64,000 nt of DNA from Catellatospora citrea (GTDB lineage: Bacteria > Actinomycetota > Actinomycetes > Mycobacteriales > Micromonosporaceae): positions 5,704,001 to 5,768,000 of the forward strand of contig NZ_RAPR01000001.1 in assembly GCF_003610235.1 (NCBI RefSeq), read 5' to 3'. The translations under genes and the position numbers were made by a program. Positions 51,642 through 59,813 of the stretch are shown piece after piece (position 1 is the first letter of the stretch; each line of letters begins with the position of its first letter). The notes under the pieces were generated by a model. The model was not told the DNA's origin. It was given only the letters and a program-made list of their open reading frames with translations, and did no database searches.

Positions 51642-52913
51642 ATGAGTGCGGACGAGCAGGTATTCGTCATCGTCGGTGCGTCGCTGGCCGGGGCCAGGGC
51701 CGCCGAGGCGCTGCGGGCCGAGGGCTTCACCGGCCGCGTGCTGCTGATCGGGCAGGAGGACGAGGTGCCCTACGAGCGCCCGCCGCTGTCCAAGGGCTTC
51801 CTGCAGGGCAAGGACCCGCGCGAGAAGGCGTACGTGCACCCGCGCGAGTGGTACGCCGAGCAGGACATCGAGCTGATGCTCGGCCGTCGCGTGGTGGCGG
51901 TGCACCCGGAGTCCCGCACGGTGACGCTGGACGGAGACGAGCAGTTCGCGTACGACAAGCTGCTCCTGGCCACGGGTTCGGTCGTACGCACCCTCGACGT
52001 GCCCGGCGCCGACGCGGAGGGGATCCGCTACCTGCGCGCCTACCGCGACTCCGAGGCGCTGCGGCAGGCGCTGACCGCCGATCCGCGGCCCCAGGTCCTG
52101 GTCGTCGGCTCGGGGTGGATCGGCCTGGAGATCGCGGCCGCGGCCCGGGGCTACGGCTGCCCCGTCACCGTCGTGTCGGACGAGCGTGCCCCGCTGCGGC
52201 ACGTGCTCGGCGACGAGCTGGCCGCGCTGTTCCAGGCGCTGCACGAGGCGAACGGGGTCGAGTTCCGGTTCGAGTCCGGGGTGCGCTCGTTCGGCGACCT
52301 GGACGGCGCGGTGCGCAGCGCGCTGCTGGACGACGGCACCGAGCTGGCCGCCGACCTGGTGGCGGTCGGGGTCGGCATCCGGCCCGCCACCGAACTGGCC
52401 GAGCACGCCGGGCTGGCCGTGGACAACGGCGTCGTCACCGATGCGGGCCTGCGCACCTCGGATCCGCACATCTATGCCTGCGGGGACGTGGCCTCGACCC
52501 TGAACCCGCTGCTGGGCCGGCACCTGCGCACCGAGCACTGGGCCAACGCGCGGGCCGGCGGCAAGGCGGCGGGCAAGGCGATGCTCGGGCAGGAGGTGTC
52601 GTACGCGCAGGTGCCGTACTTCTTCACCGACCAGTACGACCTGGGCATGGAGTACTGCGGCTGGGCGGGTCCGGGCGACTACGCCCGCGTCGTCTTCCGC
52701 GGCGACCCCACCGTCCGCGACGGCAAGGCCCCCGAGGTCATCGCCTTCTGGCTCACCGACGACAACCGCGTCGTGGCCGCGATGAACATCAACATCTGGG
52801 ACGTCCAGGACGACCTCAACGCCCTGGTCAAAGCCGGCTTCGCCGGCACCCCCGCCAACCCCGCCCGCCTCACCGACCCCACCGTCCCCCTGCCCGAGGT
52901 CCTCGCGGGTTGA
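51642..52913 (+). CDS. NAD(P)/FAD ferredoxin-reductase-like oxidoreductase
   Basis: A 423-residue flavoprotein of the rhodocoxin/putidaredoxin reductase type. FVIVGASLAGARAAEALR binds FAD, PYERPPLSKGFL is the family motif, VLVVGSGWIGLEIAAAARG binds NAD(P), and IYACGDVAS the second FAD site. A C-terminal reductase domain (about 325-405) follows. It would pass electrons to a ferredoxin and P450 or dioxygenase; none is adjacent. Its TGA overlaps the start of the 55-bp palindrome. Confidence 0.93.
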   Translation: MSADEQVFVIVGASLAGARAAEALRAEGFTGRVLLIGQEDEVPYERPPLSKGFLQGKDPREKAYVHPREWYAEQDIELMLGRRVVAVHPESRTVTLDGDEQFAYDKLLLATGSVVRTLDVPGADAEGIRYLRAYRDSEALRQALTADPRPQVLVVGSGWIGLEIAAAARGYGCPVTVVSDERAPLRHVLGDELAALFQALHEANGVEFRFESGVRSFGDLDGAVRSALLDDGTELAADLVAVGVGIRPATELAEHAGLAVDNGVVTDAGLRTSDPHIYACGDVASTLNPLLGRHLRTEHWANARAGGKAAGKAMLGQEVSYAQVPYFFTDQYDLGMEYCGWAGPGDYARVVFRGDPTVRDGKAPEVIAFWLTDDNRVVAAMNINIWDVQDDLNALVKAGFAGTPANPARLTDPTVPLPEVLAG

Positions 52914-52966
52914 TCATGAACTTATGGCACGGGTCAGCGGCGTGTCGTGGGCACAACCTCATGATC
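52912..52966. repeat. 55-bp palindromic repeat, GATCATGAACTT family (plus-oriented copy)
   Basis: Same element as 35375-35429 in opposite orientation, 47 of 55 positions identical. It begins inside the stop codon of the oxidoreductase gene and ends 26 bp before the phosphatase ATG, so it fills the junction. Confidence 0.9.
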
Positions 52967-52991
52967 GATGGGCGGACGTAGCATCGGTCCG

Positions 52992-53603
52992 ATGGGGACG
53001 CGGCTGATCTTCGTGCGGCATGGGGAGTCGGTGCACTCGGTCGAGCGGTTCGTCGGCGGGATCGCGGGGTGCCGGGGGCTCACGCCGTCGGGGCACGAGC
53101 AGGCGGCGGTGGTCGCGCGGCGGCTGGCGGCGGAGGTGTCGGGGCCGGTCGCGGTGTACTCGTCGGTGCTGCGGCGGGCCGTCGAGACGGCCGCCCCGAT
53201 CGCGGCGGCGCTGGGCGTCGCCGCGGAAACCGACTGCGGGCTGTGCACCTGGCACTATCCGGCGTACGCCGATGGGCGGCCGCTCGCCGTGCTCAAGACC
53301 GCGGAGCTGCCCGGCGGGGGCGTGCACCGGCCGTTCCAGCGGGAGAACGAGAGCTGGGCGGAGCTGGTGGTGCGGACCGGCCGGGCGATCATCGACATCG
53401 CCTACCGGCACGCTGGCCAGACGGTGGTGCTGGTCGGCCACAGCGAAACCGTCAACAGCTCGTTCCACGTGCTGGGCATGCAGCCGCTGCTACGGGCCTT
53501 CGACACGGTGGTCGCCCCGGGCTCGGTCACCGAGTGGACCACCGACGGCGACCCCGCCACCTCACCACCCACCCGCTGGACCCTGCGCCGCTTCAGCGCC
53601 TGA
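52992..53603 (+). CDS. Histidine phosphatase family protein
   Basis: Predicted 203 residues from the ATG at 52992, where GTRLIFVRHGES begins; the frame opens at 52968 inside the palindrome. RHG carries the phosphorylated His and VLVGHSETVN the second His of the phosphoglycerate-mutase superfamily. Probably a phosphatase rather than glycolytic mutase given its length. Substrate unknown. The GCAACTC palindrome follows 21 bp after the stop. Confidence 0.9.
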   Translation: MGTRLIFVRHGESVHSVERFVGGIAGCRGLTPSGHEQAAVVARRLAAEVSGPVAVYSSVLRRAVETAAPIAAALGVAAETDCGLCTWHYPAYADGRPLAVLKTAELPGGGVHRPFQRENESWAELVVRTGRAIIDIAYRHAGQTVVLVGHSETVNSSFHVLGMQPLLRAFDTVVAPGSVTEWTTDGDPATSPPTRWTLRRFSA

Positions 53604-53623
53604 CCCGCGGCCCGCCCCTGTTC

Positions 53624-53684
53624 GCAACTCTTATGGAGTCATGGCCTCAACTGCCCTGGATGGCCGCGACTCTTTAAGAGTTGC
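53624..53684. repeat. Intergenic palindrome, GCAACTC family copy C
   Basis: 23-nt arms (53624-53646 and 53662-53684) with about four mismatches. The right arm is essentially identical to those at 8376 and 22951. The stop codon and last codons of the LacI gene (ending 53674) lie within this arm, showing the element reaches into the coding region. Confidence 0.88.
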
Positions 53685-54729
53685 CGCAGGTGGGTGGGGC
53701 GGTGCTGTTGCGGTGGATGAGTTCGGTGTGGAGTTCGATGCGGGGGGCTTCGAGGTGTTCGCCGTTGACCAGGCGGAGCAGGAGGCGGGCGGCGGAGGCG
53801 CCCATCTCGTGCAGGGGCTGGCGGATGGTGGTCAGGGGCGGCGCGGTCCACTGGGCGTAGTGGAGGTCGTCGAAGCCGACCACGGACAGGTCGTGGGGGA
53901 TCTGGCGGCCGATCAGGCGGGCTGCCTCGTAGACGCCGGTGGCCTGCTGGTCGCTGCCCGCGAAGATGGCGGTCGGCGGGTCGGGCAGGGCCAGTAGCTG
54001 CTGGGCGGCGCGCAGGCCGCCGCCGTGCTGGAAGTTGCCGTAGCGCACCAGGTCGCGGTCCGTGGGCAGGCCCGCCGACTCCAGCGCGGCGCGGTAGCCG
54101 GCGATCCGGGCGCGGCTGCACAGCAGCTGCTCGGGGCCGCCGATCGCGCCGATCCGGCGGTGCCCGAGCTTGATCAGGTGTTCGGCGGCGGCGTACCCGC
54201 CGGAGAAGTTGGTCGCGCCGACGCTGGGCACGTCCGGCGGGGGCTGGCTGACCCCGTCGACCACGACGAACGGCAGGGTGCGGCGCTGCAGTTCGGCACG
54301 CTGGTCCTCGGACAGGTCCGACAGCACCAGGATCGCGCCCTGCGAGCCGCGTGAGATCAGGCCCTCCAGCCAGCGGCGGGTGAGGCTGGCCCGGTTGTGC
54401 ACCGCGGAGACGACCAGGCCCAGCCCGGCGGCCTCGGCGACCTGCTCGACGCCGGTGAGGATCTCCAGACCCCAGGCGCTGTCCAGCTCGTTGATGACGA
54501 GGTCGATCAGGTCCCCGCGCTGGGTCTTGCGGCGCGGGGCCCGGGGGCGCTGGTAGCCGTACCGGGTGAGCAGGGTTTCGATCCGGCGGCGGGTCTGCGG
54601 CGAGATGTCGCTGTGGCCGTTGAGGACCTTCGACACGGTCGGCACGGACACGTTCGCCTCGCGGGCGATGTCGCCGAGGGTGCATCGCGGCGAGACGGTC
54701 CGGCCTGGAGTTTCGGGGGCGGCGGTCAC
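53674..54729 (-). CDS. LacI family regulator of the GH43 locus (BxlR-like)
   Basis: A 351-residue repressor with HTH TLGDIAREANVSVPTVSKVLN and a sugar-binding domain to about residue 335. It is divergent from the second binding lipoprotein, with a GTTTCGAAAC palindrome in the gap. The C-terminal residues CGNS and the TAA stop are written by the palindromic repeat, so the native end may have been altered by insertion. By context it senses xylo- or arabino-oligosaccharides. Confidence 0.9.
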   Translation of the reverse strand: MTAAPETPGRTVSPRCTLGDIAREANVSVPTVSKVLNGHSDISPQTRRRIETLLTRYGYQRPRAPRRKTQRGDLIDLVINELDSAWGLEILTGVEQVAEAAGLGLVVSAVHNRASLTRRWLEGLISRGSQGAILVLSDLSEDQRAELQRRTLPFVVVDGVSQPPPDVPSVGATNFSGGYAAAEHLIKLGHRRIGAIGGPEQLLCSRARIAGYRAALESAGLPTDRDLVRYGNFQHGGGLRAAQQLLALPDPPTAIFAGSDQQATGVYEAARLIGRQIPHDLSVVGFDDLHYAQWTAPPLTTIRQPLHEMGASAARLLLRLVNGEHLEAPRIELHTELIHRNSTAPPTCGNS

Positions 54730-54734
54730 CGGGA

Positions 54735-54798
54735 CAGTTTCGCAACATCCTCCGCCGGATGACCCCCACGTTTCGAAACTTGTTCTCGTTTGTTTCGG
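54735..54798. promoter_or_regulatory. Putative operators of the GH43 locus regulator
   Basis: GTTTCGAAAC at 54769-54778 is a perfect 10-bp palindrome. Related GTTTCG half-sites occur at 54736-54742 (AGTTTCGC) and 54792-54798. The CGAA/TTCG symmetry is like sites reported for xylose-utilisation LacI regulators of Streptomyces. They differ from the TGAGAGCG sites of the first locus, so regulation is separate. Confidence 0.65.
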
Positions 54799-54920
54799 CC
54801 GCTCCTAGGTTGCTGTCACCGCGCCGCCGCCGGAGCTCCTCGGCATCCCGGCGGCGCGGCGCTCCCCCCATCGACTCACTTTCCGGGCCGCCCGCCGGCC
54901 CGTTCATCGAGGAGGAACGC

Positions 54921-56219
54921 ATGGCAGCAGGAGGCGTGTTCGCCCGCAGGGGCGTTCGCCTGGCCGCCGGTCTCGTCGCCGGAGCGCTCGCGCTCACCGG
55001 CTGCGGCGGCGGCGACGAGAGCGGCGGTGAGGGCGAGAAGATCACCCTTACCGTGGCCACGTTCAGCGACTTCGGGTACGAGCCGCTGGTCAAGGACTAC
55101 ATGGCCGCGCACCCGAACGTCACGATCAAGCTCCGGGTCACCGAGTTCGACCAGCACCACAAGCAGCTGGCCACCCGCCTGGGCGCGGGCGCCGGCGCGG
55201 CCGACATCGAGGCCGTCGAAGAGGGCTACCTCCCGCAGTTCCGGCAGTCCAAGGACAAGTTCGTCAACCTCGCCGACTTCGGCGCGAAGGACCTGGCCAA
55301 GCAGTGGCTGCCCTGGAAGTGGGAGCAGAGCCTGGCCGACGGCGGCAACTTCGTGATGGGCCTCGGCACCGACATGGGCGGCCTGGCCCTGTGCTACCGC
55401 TCCGATCTGTTCAAGGCGGCCGGCTTGCCGGTCGAGCGGGACCAGGTGTCGGCGCTGTGGACCGGCTGGGACGAGTACTTCGCGGTCGGCGACCGGTTCG
55501 TCGCGTCGGGCAGCAAGGCCAAGTGGTTCGACGGCGTGGGCAACATCTACCAGGCCATGATGAACCAGACCCCGTACGGCTACTTCGACACCGCCGACGC
55601 CTACGTCGGCGACAGCAACCCGGCCGTGAAGACGGCGTTCGACAAGGTCGCCGCCGTGGCGAACAAGCCGGGCATGTCGGCCAAGCTCGACCCGTTCAGC
55701 CAGCAGTGGAACGTCGGCTTCAAGCAGGGCACGTTCGCCACGCTGCCGTGCCCGAGCTGGATGCTCGGCCTGATCAAGGACGGTTCCGGTCCGGAGAACG
55801 CCGGCAAGTGGGACATCGCCAAGATCCCCGGCAACGGCGGCAACTGGGGCGGTTCCTTCCTGACCGTGCCGAAGCAGGGCAAGCACGCCGAGGAGGCGTA
55901 CGAGCTGGCGAAGTTCCTGACCTCGCCGGACGCCGAGGCCAAGATATTCCAGAACGTCGGCTCGCTGCCCTCGCAGCCGGAGACGCTGAAGAACCCGGCG
56001 GTGCTCGGCTTCAAGAACGAGTACTTCAGCAACGCCCCGGTCGGCGAGATCTACGCCAAGTCCGGCGAGACGCTGCAGCCGAACTACCGCGGCACCCGTG
56101 ACGCCGACGTGCGGCCCGTCTTCGGCCGCGCCCTGGCCCGCGTGGAGCAGGGCAAGCAGGCCCCGGCGGACGCCTGGACGCAGGCCCTCACCGAGGCCGG
56201 CAAGGCGCTCGGCAAGTGA
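54921..56219 (+). CDS. Sugar ABC transporter substrate-binding lipoprotein, locus 2
   Basis: Predicted 432 residues from the ATG at 54921 with GAGGAGGAA upstream; the frame opens at 54759. Lipobox LALTGC gives Cys28. GAADIEAVEEGYL and VMGLGTDMGGLALCYRSDLF mirror the protein at 28112, so these are paralogues of the CUT1 family. With the downstream GH43 it probably binds xylo-oligosaccharides. No ATPase gene is in the locus; a shared MsiK-type ATPase is expected elsewhere. Confidence 0.92.
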   Translation: MAAGGVFARRGVRLAAGLVAGALALTGCGGGDESGGEGEKITLTVATFSDFGYEPLVKDYMAAHPNVTIKLRVTEFDQHHKQLATRLGAGAGAADIEAVEEGYLPQFRQSKDKFVNLADFGAKDLAKQWLPWKWEQSLADGGNFVMGLGTDMGGLALCYRSDLFKAAGLPVERDQVSALWTGWDEYFAVGDRFVASGSKAKWFDGVGNIYQAMMNQTPYGYFDTADAYVGDSNPAVKTAFDKVAAVANKPGMSAKLDPFSQQWNVGFKQGTFATLPCPSWMLGLIKDGSGPENAGKWDIAKIPGNGGNWGGSFLTVPKQGKHAEEAYELAKFLTSPDAEAKIFQNVGSLPSQPETLKNPAVLGFKNEYFSNAPVGEIYAKSGETLQPNYRGTRDADVRPVFGRALARVEQGKQAPADAWTQALTEAGKALGK

Positions 56220-56225
56220 GAACCC

Positions 56226-56262
56226 GGGCGGCACGGCGTCACCTCTCGACGCCGTGCCGCCC
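56226..56262 (+). terminator. Intra-operon hairpin between binding protein and permease genes, locus 2
   Basis: Perfect 15-bp stem (56226-56240 with 56248-56262) and 7-nt loop, 6 nt after the lipoprotein stop. Same position and stem length as the hairpin at 29387 but unrelated in sequence. Confidence 0.85.
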
Positions 56263-56286
56263 TCCTCGACCCCTCCAGGAGCTGAC

Positions 56287-57186
56287 ATGCGCGGGCGCCT
56301 CGACCGGCACCTCACCCCGTACCTGTTCGTCGCACCGTTCTTCGTGCTGTTCGCCGTGTTCGGGGCATACCCGCTGCTGGCGACGCTGTGGATGTCGCTG
56401 CACGACTGGCACCTCATCAATGGCGACGGCGGCTTCATCGGCCTCGCCAACTACAGCGACCTGTTCGCCGACCCCGACTTCTGGAACGCGCTGGTCAACA
56501 CGCTGAGCCTGTTCGTCATCTCGACGGTGCCGCAGCTGTTCATCGCGCTCGGCCTGGCCGCGCTGCTCAACACGAAACTGCGCGGGCGCACCTTCTGGCG
56601 GGCCGGGGTGCTGGTGCCCAACGTGGTGTCCGTGGTGGCGGTGGCGCTGGTCTTCGCCCAGGTCTTCGGCCGCGACTTCGGCATCGTCAACTGGCTGCTG
56701 GGCCTGGTCGGGCTCGACCCGATCGACTGGCCCGCCGACGTGTGGTCCTCGCACCTGGCCATCGCGGCCATCGTGACGTGGCGCTGGACCGGCTACAACG
56801 CGCTGATCTACCTGGCCGCGATGCAGGCGGTGCCGAACGACCTGTACGAGTCGGCCCGGCTGGACGGCGCGTCGACCTGGAAGGCGTTCTGGACCGTCAC
56901 CGTGCCGATGATCCGCCCGACGATCCTGTTCACCACGGTCGTGTCCACCATCGGCGGCCTGCAGCTGTTCGCCGAGCCGCTGCTGTTCGAGTCCAAGGGC
57001 GCCTCGACCGGCACCGGTGGCTCCGACCGGCAGTACCAGACGATCACGATGTACCTGTACGAGAAGGGCTTCACGCTCTTCGACGCCGGCTCGGCCGCGA
57101 CCATCGCCTGGGTGCTCTTCCTGATCGTCGCCCTCTTCGCACTGATCAACTTCGCGGTGGTACGCCGCACCGTCGCGAGCCGCTGA
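56287..57186 (+). CDS. Sugar ABC transporter permease 1, locus 2
   Basis: Predicted 299 residues from the ATG at 56287 with AGGAG 5 nt upstream; the frame opens at 56098 within the previous gene. Six helices and EAA loop YESARLDGASTWKAFWTVT. It shares VFGRDFGIVNWLLG and TWRWTGYNALIYLAAMQAVP with the locus 1 permease. It forms the import channel with the next gene product, 9 bp downstream. Confidence 0.93.
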   Translation: MRGRLDRHLTPYLFVAPFFVLFAVFGAYPLLATLWMSLHDWHLINGDGGFIGLANYSDLFADPDFWNALVNTLSLFVISTVPQLFIALGLAALLNTKLRGRTFWRAGVLVPNVVSVVAVALVFAQVFGRDFGIVNWLLGLVGLDPIDWPADVWSSHLAIAAIVTWRWTGYNALIYLAAMQAVPNDLYESARLDGASTWKAFWTVTVPMIRPTILFTTVVSTIGGLQLFAEPLLFESKGASTGTGGSDRQYQTITMYLYEKGFTLFDAGSAATIAWVLFLIVALFALINFAVVRRTVASR

Positions 57187-57195
57187 GGAGCCTCG

Positions 57196-58071
57196 ATGAC
57201 CACCACCACCGCAGCCACCGCCGTGCCCCGCCGCCGACGCCGGGCCCGCCCCGCCGGCGGCCGCGGCAAGCCGCTGAGCTACCTGCTGCTGGCCGCCGTG
57301 CTCGCCTCGTCCGTCTTCCCGCTGTACTGGACCTTCGTCGTGGCCAGCTCCGACAACAGCGCCATCGGCGAGGCCACCCCGCCGCTGGTGCCCGGCGGCA
57401 ACCTGATGGAGAACATCAGCCGGGTCTTCGACAGCTCCGAGTTCTCCCTCGCGCTGATGAACTCGGCGATCGTGGCCACCACCGTCGCGGTCGGCAACGT
57501 GTTCTTCTCCGCGCTGGCCGGCTTCGCGTTCGCCCGGCTGCGCTTCCGCGGCCGCAACGCGCTGCTGGTCACCGTCGTGGCCACCATGATGGTGCCGACC
57601 CAGCTCGGCATCATCCCGCTCTACCTGCTCACCACCGAACTCGGCTGGACCGGGCACCTGCAGGCGCTGATAGTGCCCGCGCTGGTGTCGGCGTTCGGCG
57701 TGTTCTGGATGCGCCAGGCCGTCGACGAGACCGTGCCCACCGAGTTGGTCGAGGCCGCGATGATGGACGGCTGCTCGCTGGTGCGCATCTTCTGGCACGT
57801 GGCGCTGCCCGCGATCCGGCCCGCCGCGGCGGTGCTGGGCCTGTTCACCTTCATGGGCGCGTGGAACGACTTCTTCTGGCCCCTGGTCGTGCTCAACCCG
57901 GAGAACCCCACCGTGCAGGTCGCGCTGTCCGTGCTGGCCAGCGGTTACTACACCGACTACGCGCTGATGCTGACCGGCGCGCTGCTCGGCGTGCTGCCGG
58001 TGCTGGCCGTGTTCCTGCTGCTGGCCCGGCAGATCGTGGGCGGCATCATGGCCGGCGCGGTGAAGGGATGA
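57196..58071 (+). CDS. Sugar ABC transporter permease 2, locus 2
   Basis: A 291-residue MalG-type permease with an Arg-rich N-terminus (PRRRRRARP) and six helices. EAA loop LVEAAMMDGCSLVRIFWHVAL. GAGGAG precedes the ATG. Its stop overlaps the ATG of the GH43 gene by ATGA, directly, with no mini-ORF in between, unlike the paralogous junction at 31218. Confidence 0.93.
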   Translation: MTTTTAATAVPRRRRRARPAGGRGKPLSYLLLAAVLASSVFPLYWTFVVASSDNSAIGEATPPLVPGGNLMENISRVFDSSEFSLALMNSAIVATTVAVGNVFFSALAGFAFARLRFRGRNALLVTVVATMMVPTQLGIIPLYLLTTELGWTGHLQALIVPALVSAFGVFWMRQAVDETVPTELVEAAMMDGCSLVRIFWHVALPAIRPAAAVLGLFTFMGAWNDFFWPLVVLNPENPTVQVALSVLASGYYTDYALMLTGALLGVLPVLAVFLLLARQIVGGIMAGAVKG

Positions 58072-59657
58072 TCCGCAACCCGATCCTGCCCGGCTTCCAC
58101 CCCGACCCGTCGATCCTGCGGGTGGGCGAGGACTACTACCTGGCCACGTCGACGTTCGAGTGGCTGCCGGGGGTGCGCCTGCACCACTCGCGCGACCTGG
58201 TGCACTGGCGGCCGCTGGGCGGCGTGCTGACCGAGCCGCGGCTGCTGGACCTGACCGGCACGCCCGACTCCGGCGGGGTGTGGGCCCCGTGCCTGTCGTA
58301 CGCCGATGGGGTGTTCTACGTGGTGTTCACGAACGTCGCCGGGTATGCCGGCGGGTTCTGGGACGTGCCCAACCACGTCGTCACGGCGACGTCGATCGAG
58401 GGGCCATGGTCGGACCCGGTGCCGCTGCATGCCCGCGGCTTCGACCCGTCGCTGTTCCACGACGAGGGCGGCCGCAGCTGGCTGCTCAGCAACGACCTCG
58501 ACTGGCGGCCGGGACACCACTGGTCGGCGGGCATCATCGCGCAGGAGTTCGACCGGGACACCGGCAAGCTGCTCGGCGAACCCGTCACGATCTTCAGCGG
58601 CACGCCCGCGCTGTACACCGAAGGCCCGCACATCTATCGCCGCGACGGGTGGTACTACCTGCTCACCGCCGAGGGCGGCACCGGTTGGGACCACCAGGTG
58701 ACGGTGGCGCGGTCGCGGTCGCTGCTCGGGCCGTACCAGGTCGACCCGGTCACGCCGCTGCTGAGCGCGGCCCGCGAGCCCCGGCTGCCGTTGCAGAAGG
58801 CCGGGCACGGCAGCCTGGTGCAGACCCCGGCCGGGCAGTGGTACCTGGCATACCTGGTCGGACGGCCGCTCACCGAGCGCGACGAGTGCGTGCTCGGACG
58901 GGAGACCGCACTGGCCCCCGTGCACTGGACCGCTGACGGCTGGCCGCGCATCGAGGGAGCACGGCCCGCGCTCACCGTCCCGGCCCCGGACCTGCCCGCG
59001 CACCCGTGGCCCGCCGAACCGGAGACCGACGACTTCGCCGCGCCCGTGCTCGGCCCGCAGTGGAGCACGCTGCGGCGGCCGTTCCACGCCGACTGGGCGT
59101 CGCTGCACGCCCGGCCCGGCCACCTGCGGCTGCACGGCGGGCGCTCGCCGTCGTCGAAGGTCGACACCAGCCTGGTGGCGCGCCGGGTCACGGCGGCGAA
59201 GTGCACGTTCACGGCGTCGGTCGAGGCCGACCCGCGCAGCCCGCAGCAGCTCGCCGGGATCACCGCGTACTACAACACCCGCAACTGGCACTACGCGTAC
59301 CTGACCTGGCGGGAGGGCCTCGGTCGCTGCCTGGAGCTGCTGTCCTGCGGCCGCGGCCGCCTGCACCGTCCCGCGCATACGCCGGCCCCGGTCCCGCCGA
59401 CCGGTCCGGTCCACCTGCGGGCCGACCTCGACCTGCCGGACCTGCGCTTCAGCTGGTCGGCCGACGGCGACACCTGGCACCGCCTGGGCTCCGCCCTGGA
59501 CGCCCGGATCCTGTCCGACGAGCACGCCATCGAGGCGAGCCCCGACGGCGTCTTCCAGATCTGGGGCTTCACCGGCGCGTTCCTCGGCCTGTGGTCCCAC
59601 GACCTGTCCGGCAACGCCATGCCCGCCGACTTCGCCCATGCCACGTACACCGTGTGA
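58068..59657 (+). CDS. GH43 beta-xylosidase
   Basis: Predicted 529 residues from the ATG at 58068, fixed by the ATGA overlap; the frame is open to 56388 as a shadow. The opening NPILPGFHPDPSI has catalytic base Asp13, GFDPSLF has Asp126, and TEGPHIY has acid Glu185, spaced as in XynB3-type xylosidases. A beta-sandwich domain (about 315-525) caps the active site. No signal peptide, so it acts on imported xylo- or arabinoxylo-oligosaccharides. Last gene of the locus. Confidence 0.94.
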   Translation: MIRNPILPGFHPDPSILRVGEDYYLATSTFEWLPGVRLHHSRDLVHWRPLGGVLTEPRLLDLTGTPDSGGVWAPCLSYADGVFYVVFTNVAGYAGGFWDVPNHVVTATSIEGPWSDPVPLHARGFDPSLFHDEGGRSWLLSNDLDWRPGHHWSAGIIAQEFDRDTGKLLGEPVTIFSGTPALYTEGPHIYRRDGWYYLLTAEGGTGWDHQVTVARSRSLLGPYQVDPVTPLLSAAREPRLPLQKAGHGSLVQTPAGQWYLAYLVGRPLTERDECVLGRETALAPVHWTADGWPRIEGARPALTVPAPDLPAHPWPAEPETDDFAAPVLGPQWSTLRRPFHADWASLHARPGHLRLHGGRSPSSKVDTSLVARRVTAAKCTFTASVEADPRSPQQLAGITAYYNTRNWHYAYLTWREGLGRCLELLSCGRGRLHRPAHTPAPVPPTGPVHLRADLDLPDLRFSWSADGDTWHRLGSALDARILSDEHAIEASPDGVFQIWGFTGAFLGLWSHDLSGNAMPADFAHATYTV

Positions 59658-59664
59658 GTGCAAG

Positions 59665-59708
59665 GAAGGGCACCTTCTTATCGCTCCGCGTATAAGAAGG
59701 TGCCCTTC
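59665..59708. repeat. Intergenic palindrome, GAAGGGCACC family copy 3
   Basis: Perfect 17-bp arms (GAAGGGCACCTTCTTAT at 59665-59681, complement 59692-59708) and 10-nt loop, starting 8 nt after the GH43 stop. Loop sequence resembles that of copy 1. Confidence 0.92.
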
Positions 59709-59754
59709 TTAACTCGTGTCGCCCGTTTTTGCTGGTGGCAGCCTCGGGCAGTTG

Positions 59755-59800
59755 GGAAGGGCACCTTCCTCTACGCATAGCGTTAAGAAGGTGCCCTTCC
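59755..59800. repeat. Intergenic palindrome, GAAGGGCACC family copy 4
   Basis: Perfect 14-bp arms (59755-59768 and 59787-59800) and 18-nt loop, 13 bp before the stop of the leftward BTAD regulator. Copies 3 and 4 are 46 bp apart and together separate the convergent genes. Confidence 0.92.
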
Positions 59801-59813
59801 GTTGGCTTGGTCG

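Noticed and set aside
56388..58067. Long upstream extension of the GH43 frame
   Set aside because: It is out of frame with the two permease genes that occupy the same strand and carry clear EAA motifs.
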